7,098 nucleotides of DNA from Eutrophomonas brisbanensis (GCA_038141705.1 JAYQIQ010000003.1:1-7098); one strand, 5' to 3'; shown: positions 1-6,986, numbered from the stretch's first letter. Numbers and translations are program-made. The notes: generated by a model not told the origin, from the sequence alone.

Positions 1-1422
1 GAGGAGATGTAATTGATGTTTTTCCGTCCGAGAATTCTGAACATGCCATTCGTATCGCGTTATTTGATGATGAAATCGAGTCTCTATCGATTTTTGACCC
101 GTTAACGGGTCACATCATCAATAAGGTCAAGCGATATACTGTTTACCCATCAAGTCATTACGTCACCCCTCGAGCTACCGTGCTAAGAGCTATTGAGGCC
201 ATCAAACTCGAACTGCGTGAGCGAATCGCTCAATATCAAAAAAATAGCCTGCTTGTTGAATGCCAGCGCATTGAGCAACGTACTCGATTCGATCTAGAGA
301 TGCTCTCTGAAATGGGTTTTTGTAAAGGAATCGAGAATTACTCCAGACATTTATCGGGCCGAAATGAAGGTGATCCACCACCAACATTAATCGACTACTT
401 ACCCAAAAACGCAATTATGTTCATTGATGAATCTCATGTGACCGCACCACAAATTGGTGGAATGTACAAAGGGGATAGAGCGCGCAAAGAAAATCTCGTT
501 AATTATGGATTTAGACTACCTTCAGCATTGGATAACAGGCCACTGCGATTTGATGAATTCGAGAAGTTGATGCCACAAACCGTTTTTGTCTCTGCAACAC
601 CCTCAAATTATGAGCTAGAGAAACAAGAACGCGTTGTTGAGCAAGTCGTTCGGCCTACAGGGCTTGTCGATCCGGACTTGGAAGTCCGCCCAGCCAGCAC
701 CCAAGTCGATGACCTTTTGTCCGAAATCAATTTACGGGCAAAGCTTCATGAACGAGTCTTGGTTACTACGCTGACTAAAAGAATGGCAGAGGACTTGACT
801 GACTTTTTGGCAGAGAACGGTGTCTCCGTGCGCTACTTACATTCCGACATCGATACCGTCGAACGTGTTGAGATTATTCGTGATTTAAGACTTGGCGAGT
901 TTGATGTGCTGGTTGGAATTAACCTATTGAGAGAAGGACTAGATATTCCAGAGGTTTCTTTAGTGGCAATTTTAGATGCCGATAAAGAAGGCTTTTTTAA
1001 GGTCCGAACGATCTCTCATACAAACTATTGGTCGTGCGGCAAGGCATATTAACGGTCGAGCTATTATGTATGGAGACAAGATCACAAATTCGATGCAACG
1101 CGCAATCGACGAGACAAACCGCCGTCGTCAAAAGCAAATCAACTTCAATTTAGAAAATAATATAACGCCAACCGGTATTGATAAGCGCGTGCGTGATCTC
1201 ATAGAAGGCGTTTTCTCCGAGCGAGATGCAACCAAGGACAGGATTGACGACATAGAAACCAAAAAAGAAATTAAATCAGAATCAGATTTACTGGTGGAAA
1301 TGAAGCGGGTCGAGAAACAAATGCGAGAAGCTGCCAAGAATTTAGAATTTGAAAAAGCTGCGAAATATCGAGATGCTTTAAATAGCTTAAAAGATAAATT
1401 CTTATCAGGATCCTTCAACTAA
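1..1422 (+). CDS. uvrB: UvrB, excinuclease ABC subunit B (5' end outside window; one apparent frameshift)
   Basis: UvrB is the ATP-dependent damage-verification subunit of nucleotide excision repair; it is loaded by UvrA and recruits UvrC. The window enters the gene at about residue 184 of the E. coli protein (GDVIDVFPSE, read from base 3), so the N-terminal Walker A is outside. Visible in order: the GIENYSRHLSGR segment, a Walker B-like DESH (426-437), VFVSATPSNYE, the second helicase domain (LHSDIDTVER, GINLLREGLDIPEVSLVAILDADKEGF), the arginine-finger motif QTIGRAAR, and a C-terminal UVR motif (LEFEKAAKYRDALNSLKDKF) that in the family contacts UvrC. The frame shifts by +1 at a T6 run (993-998). 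Reading five Ts gives the expected [23 protein letters not shown], and about 472 residues are then encoded here. The uncorrected frame stops at 1050-1052. A sequencing error is likelier than a true pseudogene, because both halves are fully conserved. Confidence 0.95.
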
Positions 1423-1429
1423 GATAAAA

Positions 1430-1924
1430 ATGAATTTAGAGAAAAAACTGAAAGTTTGCGTGGTTTGCACGGGAAACATCTGTCGCTCACCAACTGGAGA
1501 AGCCGTATTGAAGAAAAAAGCGGCGGAAAGAGGGTTGCAAATGTTATTTTCTTGCACCTCTGCTGGCACTCATGCCTATCACGAAGGGGAAACGCCTGAC
1601 CATCGAAGTATGGATGCCGCCAGAAAAAGAGGGTACGACATGAGCAGTATTCGCGCTCAGAAGATATCAAAAGCTGACTTTGAAAAAGTTGATATATTTT
1701 TGGCGATGGATGTCGAACATCTCGAAATACTGACAAAAATAAAACCAGCGTCCAGTGACGCTGAAATCATGCTCTTCCTAGAATGCAGCCAAAGCTTCTC
1801 AGGTCAAGGGGTGCCTGACCCTTATTACGGCAAAGAAGACGGGTTTAGTTTTGTACTTGATATGATCGAGGAGGGTGCAGATACATTCTTAAATAAAATG
1901 TACCCGCAACAATCCTCAATTTAA
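1430..1924 (+). CDS. Low-molecular-weight protein tyrosine phosphatase
   Basis: A 164-residue cytosolic phosphatase of the LMW-PTP family, which hydrolyses phosphotyrosine through a cysteinyl-phosphate intermediate. The P-loop CTGNICRS is at residues 13-20, with nucleophile C13 and phosphate-binding R19, followed by PTGEAV. The general acid is D130 in the DPYY loop (130-133). SAGTHAYHEG (from residue 44) is typical of the subgroup found in proteobacterial housekeeping loci; I see no capsule or exopolysaccharide genes nearby. The start ATG lies 7 bases after the uvrB stop with no clear Shine-Dalgarno sequence, so translation may be coupled to uvrB. It converges on rne with only 25 bases between the stops. 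In Pseudomonas a gene of this family (ptpA) also lies close to rne, separated from it by murB. The physiological substrate cannot be told from the sequence. Confidence 0.93.
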   Translation: MNLEKKLKVCVVCTGNICRSPTGEAVLKKKAAERGLQMLFSCTSAGTHAYHEGETPDHRSMDAARKRGYDMSSIRAQKISKADFEKVDIFLAMDVEHLEILTKIKPASSDAEIMLFLECSQSFSGQGVPDPYYGKEDGFSFVLDMIEEGADTFLNKMYPQQSSI

Positions 1925-1949
1925 TGACCCAGCGGCGATTCCAAGAAAA

Positions 1950-4541
1950 TTAATTAGAGTCGTCTTGGGTTTCTACTTGCTGTAATGGCTCACTTTGAGA
2001 CTCTAGAGTTGATGCCTTAGCTTGTCTTCGACGCCTTCGTTCCTCACGTGCTTTTTCCAATTCTGCGTCATTTGATGACGAAGCAAGGTTAGCCTGATCT
2101 GCGGACGATGAGGTCTCAATCATCGTCATTCCAGCAGGCAGCACGACTGGTTCCTCTTTTTTAGGTGCCGGTCGTGGAGGAGCCTGCTTGATGGGAGTAG
2201 ATAGGTTTTCTGGTTCTATCGACTTAACCGCTTCAACATGTTCATCAGTTTTTTCTGCACTCTGTTCTTTTGCCATTTGTTGATTCGTCTCGACCATACC
2301 ATTGGACGCCGTTGAGATTGGATCCGATGAAGGCTCTACTATGGCCGTATCTCGCTGAACAGAGGGCTCATTTAGTGAAACCTTTTTAGGGCTATTAGCT
2401 GCATCATCCTGAGGCAAACCGACTGTTTGACTCTGACTGGTATTACCCTGCGCCTCAATCGTTGAATCCTGATTACTGGTTACCTCTTTACTTTGGTCAG
2501 AATTTCGATCGCCCCGTCGGTTCCGATTCCTTCGGTCGTTATTTCTACGTCGACGTCGACCATTCTGACCCTCTCGTTTTTCAGTATTAGGGCCCTCAGT
2601 AGTTGAAACAGGCGCACCGCCGTTATTATTAGATGTTGTATCTATCGGCTCCTGACCAGTCTCTTGCCGCCGCGACGTACTTCGAGAATTAGAATCATCA
2701 GAGCGATTTTCTTCATCTCTTCCACGGCCACGTCTAGGGCGTCTTCGGTTGTTAGAGTCGTTACGGTTACGTCTCCGATCATTACGCTCATCGTCTCTTC
2801 CACCTCGTCTACGGTCAGACCGTTGATTTCTACGTCTGTTGTTCGAAACTGGTTTTTCTATCGGCTCACTAGAACCGAACAAAACTGTCATCAAACGCTT
2901 AAAGAAGCCAGGCTTCTTAGTTTCTGCTGGAGGAGGTGCTGTGGGCGTGATCCCCTTGACTGCCGCAGAAGGTTTCTTAATCTCTTGTTTCTTATCTTTC
3001 TGTGTTTCATCCTCAACGACCGCATCCGCCAGATCATAGCTGGCGACGTTTGTATCAATTTGATCAAGCTCATCATGACGAAGTCGTTTAACCGAATAAT
3101 GTGGCGTCTCTAACTGGTTATTGGGAATCAACACACAACTGACTTTTACGCGATCTTCTATCGCATAAAGTTCGGCGCGTTTCTCGTTTAGTAGATAAGA
3201 AGCCACTGCAACCGGCACTTGAGCGTGGACAGCTGCTGTACTGTCTTTCATTGCCTCTTCCTGAACGATTCGCAACACGTGTAACGCCGTTGACTCAACA
3301 GAGCGGATATTGCCTGTGCCACTGCATCTTGGGCATGTAATGTGACTCGTTTCCCCCAGCGATGTTTGAAGGCGTTGCCGAGACAATTCCAGCAGTCCAA
3401 ATCTAGAAATCTTTCCCACTTGGACGCGCGCACGGTCATACCGAAGCGCCTCCCTTAACGTGTTTTCCACCTCTCTTTGACTCTTAGTATCTTCCATATC
3501 GATGAAATCGATAACAACAAGGCCTCCCAAATCGCGAAGACGTAATTGACGGGCAACTTCGTCAGCAGCCTCGATATTGGTTTTACGGGCAGTTTCCTCG
3601 ATATCACTGCCACGTGTTGATCGAGCGGAGTTCACATCAATCGCAACCATAGCTTCAGTGTGGTCAATAACAATCGATCCGCCAGAAGGCAGCAACACTT
3701 GTCGGGAATAAGCTGATTCAGTCTGATGCTCAATTTGGAAACGTGAAAATAGGGGGGTTTCTTCCTGGTACCACTTAACTCTATTCACATTGTGAGGCAT
3801 CACGTGCCCCATGAACTGCTGTGCTTGTTCGTAGATCGACTGGGTGTCAATAAGTATCTCACCAATATCTTGGCGGAAATAGTCGCGAATAGCTCTAATG
3901 ACCAGGCTTGCGTCCTGATAGATCAAGAAGGGCGCTGTTTGACTTTCTGCGGCCCCATCAACTGCTTTCCATAACTGAGTTAGATAATTTAAATCCCACT
4001 CTAACTCTTCTGCGCTGCGTCCAATGCCTGCTGTTCTTGCAATGACACTCATACCTTTCGGCAGATTTAACTGGTCCATCGCATCACGCAATTGGGCACG
4101 CTCTTCACCCTCAATGCGTCTTGACACCCCACCACCTCGTGGATTGTTCGGCATCAATACCAAGTAACGACCCGCGAGACTTATGAACGTGGTTAGTGCA
4201 GCACCCTTATTTCCTCTTTCATCCTTCTCAACCTGAACAACAAGCTCAGTTCCTTCAGAAATCACATCCTGTATACGAACGCGTGTTGGATTTGCCTTGG
4301 GGTCCTTGAAATAGGATCGGCTTATTTCTTTAAAGGGAAGAAATCCATGCCTTTCAGCACCATAATTGACAAAGGCGGCTTCGAGACTGGGCTCGACCCG
4401 AGTGATGACCCCCTTGTATATATTACTTTTCTTCTGTTCCTTACCTGTTGTCTCTACATCTAGGTCGAGGAGTGTTTGTCCGTCGACGATCGCAACTCTG
4501 AGCTCTTCAGAGTGAGTTGCGTTGAATAGCATTCGCTTCAT
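1950..4541 (-). CDS. rne: Ribonuclease E (degradosome endoribonuclease)
   Basis: A full-length 863-residue RNase E, shorter than the 1061 residues of E. coli. It cleaves single-stranded AU-rich RNA, matures rRNA and tRNA, starts mRNA decay and scaffolds the degradosome at the inner membrane. The N-terminal catalytic half is strongly conserved: S1 domain about 36-125, 5'-monophosphate sensor residues R169-T170 and R372, catalytic aspartates D302 (AIDVNSAR) and D345 (VIDFIDM), and zinc-link CPRC at 403-406. The C-terminal half is low-complexity. It has an amphipathic membrane-anchor candidate GFFKRLMTVLFG (545-556), two arginine-rich RNA-binding stretches (about 569-624 and 661-679), an acidic/polar linker, and a conserved-looking tail with LPAGMTMIET (801-810) and REER (832-835). 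The start ATG has GGGGGA six bases upstream. Transcription runs divergently from rluC. RhlB-, enolase- or PNPase-binding sites could not be assigned by eye. Confidence 0.97.
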   Translation of the reverse strand: MKRMLFNATHSEELRVAIVDGQTLLDLDVETTGKEQKKSNIYKGVITRVEPSLEAAFVNYGAERHGFLPFKEISRSYFKDPKANPTRVRIQDVISEGTELVVQVEKDERGNKGAALTTFISLAGRYLVLMPNNPRGGGVSRRIEGEERAQLRDAMDQLNLPKGMSVIARTAGIGRSAEELEWDLNYLTQLWKAVDGAAESQTAPFLIYQDASLVIRAIRDYFRQDIGEILIDTQSIYEQAQQFMGHVMPHNVNRVKWYQEETPLFSRFQIEHQTESAYSRQVLLPSGGSIVIDHTEAMVAIDVNSARSTRGSDIEETARKTNIEAADEVARQLRLRDLGGLVVIDFIDMEDTKSQREVENTLREALRYDRARVQVGKISRFGLLELSRQRLQTSLGETSHITCPRCSGTGNIRSVESTALHVLRIVQEEAMKDSTAAVHAQVPVAVASYLLNEKRAELYAIEDRVKVSCVLIPNNQLETPHYSVKRLRHDELDQIDTNVASYDLADAVVEDETQKDKKQEIKKPSAAVKGITPTAPPPAETKKPGFFKRLMTVLFGSSEPIEKPVSNNRRRNQRSDRRRGGRDDERNDRRRNRNDSNNRRRPRRGRGRDEENRSDDSNSRSTSRRQETGQEPIDTTSNNNGGAPVSTTEGPNTEKREGQNGRRRRRNNDRRNRNRRGDRNSDQSKEVTSNQDSTIEAQGNTSQSQTVGLPQDDAANSPKKVSLNEPSVQRDTAIVEPSSDPISTASNGMVETNQQMAKEQSAEKTDEHVEAVKSIEPENLSTPIKQAPPRPAPKKEEPVVLPAGMTMIETSSSADQANLASSSNDAELEKAREERRRRRQAKASTLESQSEPLQQVETQDDSN

Positions 4542-4547
4542 TTATAT

Positions 4548-4576
4548 TCCCCCGCGCGATTATCGCGTGTGGGAGA
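4548..4576 (-). promoter_or_regulatory. Hairpin burying the rne Shine-Dalgarno sequence
   Basis: On the minus strand, UCUCCC (4576-4571) can pair with GGGGGA (4553-4548), with one G-U pair. Inside this, CGCGA (4567-4563) pairs with UCGCG (4559-4555) around a UAA loop; the two stems are separated by an ACA/C internal loop. The distal arm is the rne Shine-Dalgarno sequence itself, six bases before the ATG. The pairing is seen directly; translational control by opening this hairpin is inference, consistent with the known leader-mediated autoregulation of rne in enterobacteria. Confidence 0.6.
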
Positions 4577-4578
4577 TC

Positions 4579-4689
4579 AAACCGGCGCTAGTTTTTGATA
4601 GCTTCGTTCAACTATTTCAATAAATTAAATAAATAAATATCTTTCGTTGTCTCGAGTAATCGTTTTCTAAATTAATATCTTTCCGGTTT
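4579..4689 (-). repeat. Alternative long-range inverted pairing in the rne leader
   Basis: Minus-strand AAACCGG (4689-4683) is perfectly complementary over 7 bases to CCGGUUU (4585-4579), which sits immediately 5' of the Shine-Dalgarno hairpin. The same AAACCGG also forms the 3' arm of the upstream stem-loop, so the two pairings exclude each other. A regulatory switch is inference only. Confidence 0.35.
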
Positions 4690-4713
4690 TACTGAGCCCC
4701 CGCAAACTACCGG
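4683..4713 (-). promoter_or_regulatory. Upstream stem-loop of the rne leader
   Basis: On the minus strand CCGGU (4713-4709) pairs with ACCGG (4687-4683). After an AG bulge the stem can extend by three U-A pairs, enclosing a G-rich loop that contains GCGGGGGCUC. The stem is short and bulged, in the manner of the RNase E-sensing hairpin hp2 of the E. coli rne leader, but I cannot claim homology by eye. Its 3' arm has a second perfect partner near the start codon (4579-4585). Confidence 0.4.
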
Positions 4714-4761
4714 CGTTGGCCTTTTAAATCTCCCGCACTGTCGTGTGCGCGTAAATCATTT

Positions 4762-4790
4762 ACTATATCGCTACTTTCATTTTTCTTTAA
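4762..4790 (-). promoter_or_regulatory. Candidate rne promoter
   Basis: The minus strand reads TATAGT at 4767-4762 (five of six matches to the sigma-70 -10 box). TTAAAG lies 17 bases upstream at 4790-4785, a weak -35 (three of six). This would give a leader of roughly 210 bases containing both hairpins and the AU-rich tract. An AT-rich inverted repeat, TTAATTT/AAATTAA (4787-4793 and 4803-4809), overlaps the -35. Confidence 0.35.
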
Positions 4791-4862
4791 TTTAGGTGAG
4801 CGAAATTAACCTTTGGACGAGCCTTTAATGTATTCGTTGAGAACCGACCGGCTAACTAACAA

Positions 4863-4878
4863 CGGGTATTTGTACCCG
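4863..4878. repeat. Perfect 6-bp hairpin in the rne-rluC intergenic region
   Basis: CGGGTA (4863-4868) and TACCCG (4873-4878) form a perfect stem with a four-base loop. It has no T-run on either side, so it is not a convincing terminator. The arm sequence GTACCCG recurs at 4930-4936, just before the -10 palindrome. The remaining intergenic DNA (4542-4944) holds the leader elements listed separately and no credible gene. Confidence 0.4.
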
Positions 4879-4936
4879 GAGGCCGAACGCTCTTTATGAG
4901 ACCGTGGCATTCTCGTCGTCAAACGACTCGTACCCG

Positions 4937-4946
4937 AATTATAATT
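4937..4946. promoter_or_regulatory. Palindromic -10 element shared by divergent rluC and rne promoters (candidate)
   Basis: AATTATAATT is a perfect palindrome, so it presents the consensus -10 TATAAT on both strands (4940-4945 plus; 4943-4938 minus). For rluC the predicted transcription start falls at or next to the ATG at 4951, implying a leaderless or nearly leaderless mRNA. The -35 regions are poor on both sides (around 4917-4922 plus; around 4966-4961 minus). An inverted repeat GTCGT-CAA-ACGAC (4915-4927) lies where the plus-strand -35 should be. On the minus strand this promoter would give an rne leader of about 390 bases. Confidence 0.4.
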
Positions 4947-4950
4947 GAAA

Positions 4951-5914
4951 ATGAATAACTTATGTAAAGATCGTGTGAATCATGTCGAGATAGGCCTCGA
5001 CGGTGAGGACCAGCGCATCGACAATTATCTATTGAAGCTACTCAAAGGCGTGCCAAAGAGCCATGTATATCGAATTCTCAGTAGCGGGGAAGTGCGCGTG
5101 AATGGTGGTAGAGCCAAGCCCAACCGAAGACTCATAGTGGGTGATAAGATTCGAATTCCTCCGATAAGAGTTGCGCAAAGAAACCAAGATTCAGCGCCCC
5201 AATACCTGAAACGATTCGAGATTTTGTATGAAGACGAGGACATTATAGCGATCGACAAACCTGCAGGAATCGCAGTTCATGGAGGTAGCGGTGTTTCCTC
5301 AGGAATTATTGAGCATTTAAGATCGTCGAGATCAAATCAACCTTTTTTGGAGCTTGTTCATCGCTTGGATAAAGAGACATCAGGGGTGCTTTTGTTGGCC
5401 AAGAAAAGGTCAGCTCTTACAAATATACATCGACAAATTAGAGACAACCAAAACAAAAAAAATATACCTTGCTTTAGTTTCTGGTCGTTGGGAACGAAAA
5501 ATTTCTAAAGTCGATCTCCCGCTACGAAAGTACGTCTCAAAAGCAGGCGAGCGACGTGTTGTGATAGACGGCGCCAATGGTAAACCATCGTTAACTTTAT
5601 TCAAGGCACTTGAGACCAATGAGCATTCGAGTCTAATCGAAGCAAATCTAAAAACAGGCAGAACACATCAAATTCGGGTTCACCTAGCCCATGTAAACTA
5701 TCCAATTCTTGGTGACGACAAATATGGAGATTTTCGGCGTAATAAGCTTTTTCAACAATTTGGTTTGAAACGCATGTTTCTTCACGCACATAAATTTTCA
5801 TGCATACACCCAAAAAGTGGCAAAAAAATCACAATCGAATCGCCACTTCCCGCGGAACTTCATCAAGTGACACGGTCTATCGATGAGTCTTACAAAAAAC
5901 CGCAAGCAAAATAA
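4951..5914 (+). CDS. rluC: RluC, 23S rRNA pseudouridine synthase (one apparent frameshift)
   Basis: RluC of E. coli isomerises uridines 955, 2504 and 2580 of 23S rRNA to pseudouridine. An S4 RNA-binding domain spans about residues 21-71, then the RluA-type catalytic domain with AVHGGSG (108-114) and ELVHRLDKETSG carrying catalytic D140. The second half has TGRTHQIRVH, DDKYGD and RMFLHA. The frame shifts +1 at an A8 run (5455-5462). Seven As give NKKIYLALVSGRW and a 320-residue protein, against 319 in E. coli. The uncorrected frame stops at 5506-5508. An in-frame TAA at 4942-4944 limits the start to TTG 4945 or ATG 4951; I chose ATG, which aligns with the family N-terminus. No Shine-Dalgarno sequence precedes it, and a -10 box ends six bases upstream. 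The HAD gene follows after 10 bases. Confidence 0.94.
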
Positions 5915-5924
5915 AGACAGCTAG

Positions 5925-6579
5925 ATGAACAATTTTGATTTAATCGTATTTGATTGGGATGGAACACTTGTCGATTCCACTGCGCATATTGCAAACAGCA
6001 TACAAAAAGCCTACGCCGACAACAATCTACCAGTTCCTAATGAAGCCGCAGCAAAACACGTCATAGGACTCGGACTCGTCGACACGTTCAATTATTTATC
6101 TCCCAACCTAACAAAGGAACAACATCTGGGTATTGTTGATAGATACCGACACCATTTTTTAGATGCTGATAAAACGATTCATTCCTTTGAACATGTCACG
6201 GAAGGACTTCAAAATTTAACTGACAATGCCTGTCTCTTGGCAGTCGCCACGGGGAAAAAGCCGAGAGGGTCTTGACCGAGCTTTGAAAAAAGTTGATTTC
6301 GGCCATCTTTTCGCAGTCACTCGTTGCGGTGATGAAGGTTTCCCCAAACCGAACCCTGACATGCTTAACTTTATTATGGATGATCTTGGGGTGCTCCCTG
6401 ATCGTACGCTAATGATTGGTGATACGACACATGATCTACTGCTCGCTCAAAATGCAAAAACAAAAAGTATCGGTGTGACCTACGGCGCGCATGAGAGGGA
6501 TAAACTTGCTGCGCTAAACCCATTAGCGTGTGTAGATACTTTTAAGGATTTGATGACGTGGCTTCTGGAAAACGGTTGA
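5925..6579 (+). CDS. HAD-superfamily phosphatase, phosphoglycolate phosphatase-like (one apparent frameshift)
   Basis: A haloacid dehalogenase-type phosphohydrolase with a helical cap inserted after motif I. Motif I is DWDGTLVDS with nucleophile D10 and acid D12; motif II is the ATGKS segment (T109); motif III is K141 in FPKPNPDM; motif IV is GDTTHD (D166, D170). These residues bind Mg and perform phosphoaspartyl catalysis. The frame shifts +1 at a five-A run (6255-6259); with four As the protein reads VATGKSREGLDRALKK and is 217 residues long. The uncorrected frame stops at 6273-6275. It resembles Gph, but genes of this family beside rluC are usually annotated only as HAD hydrolases, so the substrate is unassigned. 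It follows rluC by 10 bases with a weak ribosome site and overlaps the Rieske gene by 22 bases, suggesting one transcript. Confidence 0.9.
6544..6560 (+). promoter_or_regulatory. Ribosome binding site and GTG start of the Rieske gene
   Basis: AAGGA (6544-6548) lies nine bases before GTG at 6558, inside the end of the HAD gene. An in-frame TAA at 6543-6545 forbids any earlier start, and the next in-frame candidate (GTG 6597) has no such site. This settles the GTG start and the 22-base overlap. Confidence 0.7.
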
Positions 6580-6929
6580 TATGTCAGTCATCGGATGTGC
6601 TTGATGGCGGTGATGGGGTCCGTTTCACGACTCTTGACGCTGATGGAGCAGAAGCACCCGCATTTGTTATTCGTCATAGTGGCATGGTATCTGGCTATTT
6701 AAATCGATGCGCTCATATTCAAGTAGAACTCGACTGGCAACACGGAAGGTTTTTTGATGACGAATCACAACTACTTGTTTGTGCCACACATGGTGCTTTG
6801 TATCTTCCAAGCAGCGGGGAGTGCGTAGGTGGCCCCTGTAAGGGTGATTTTTTGACCAAAATAGAAGTCAGAGAAGAAGATGGCATGGTTTACCTGATAA
6901 ACCATACAGACTCATCATTAGATGAATGA
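6558..6929 (+). CDS. Small Rieske [2Fe-2S] ferredoxin-like protein
   Basis: A 123-residue soluble protein made of one Rieske domain. The cluster ligands are C51-x-H53 (RCAHI) and C75-x-x-H78 (CATHGALY), which bind one iron through cysteines and the other through histidines. The two loop cysteines that form the disulfide in high-potential bc1-type Rieske proteins are missing, so a low-potential ferredoxin type is expected. The later SGECVGGPC segment (86-94) is typical of this small family. No signal peptide or membrane segment is visible, so it should be cytosolic. It starts within the end of the HAD gene, so translation is probably coupled. Such proteins are often found after rluC and the HAD gene in proteobacteria, but the redox partner is not evident and no oxygenase gene is nearby. 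Confidence 0.9.
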   Translation: MASGKRLICQSSDVLDGGDGVRFTTLDADGAEAPAFVIRHSGMVSGYLNRCAHIQVELDWQHGRFFDDESQLLVCATHGALYLPSSGECVGGPCKGDFLTKIEVREEDGMVYLINHTDSSLDE

Positions 6930-6986
6930 AAATGCCATATAGAATAAGATTTGAGTACGACAAGATTTATGACATTGGAGACATTA

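Noticed and set aside
1925..1970. Possible bidirectional terminator between the phosphatase gene and rne (CCAAG/CTTGG and ACCCA/TGGGT arms).
   Set aside because: Stems of only five bases with long loops and no proper T-run; part of it is rne coding sequence.
2664..3113. Long plus-strand open frames antisense to rne.
   Set aside because: They are shadows of the arginine-rich and linker region of RNase E; the frames have no recognisable domain.
4828..4899. A 23-codon ORF (MYSLRTDRL...) in the rne-rluC intergenic region.
   Set aside because: No convincing ribosome site, no recognisable sequence, and it spans the CGGGTA hairpin; chance is sufficient.
6885..6905. Perfect 7-bp inverted repeat ATGGTTT/AAACCAT at the end of the Rieske gene.
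   Set aside because: It lies inside the coding sequence, is not followed by a T-run, and could be a by-product of the encoded residues; too weak to call a terminator.
6938..6945. TATAGAAT as a -10 box for the lipoprotein gene.
   Set aside because: No acceptable -35 at 16-18 bases; AT-rich DNA gives such matches by chance.
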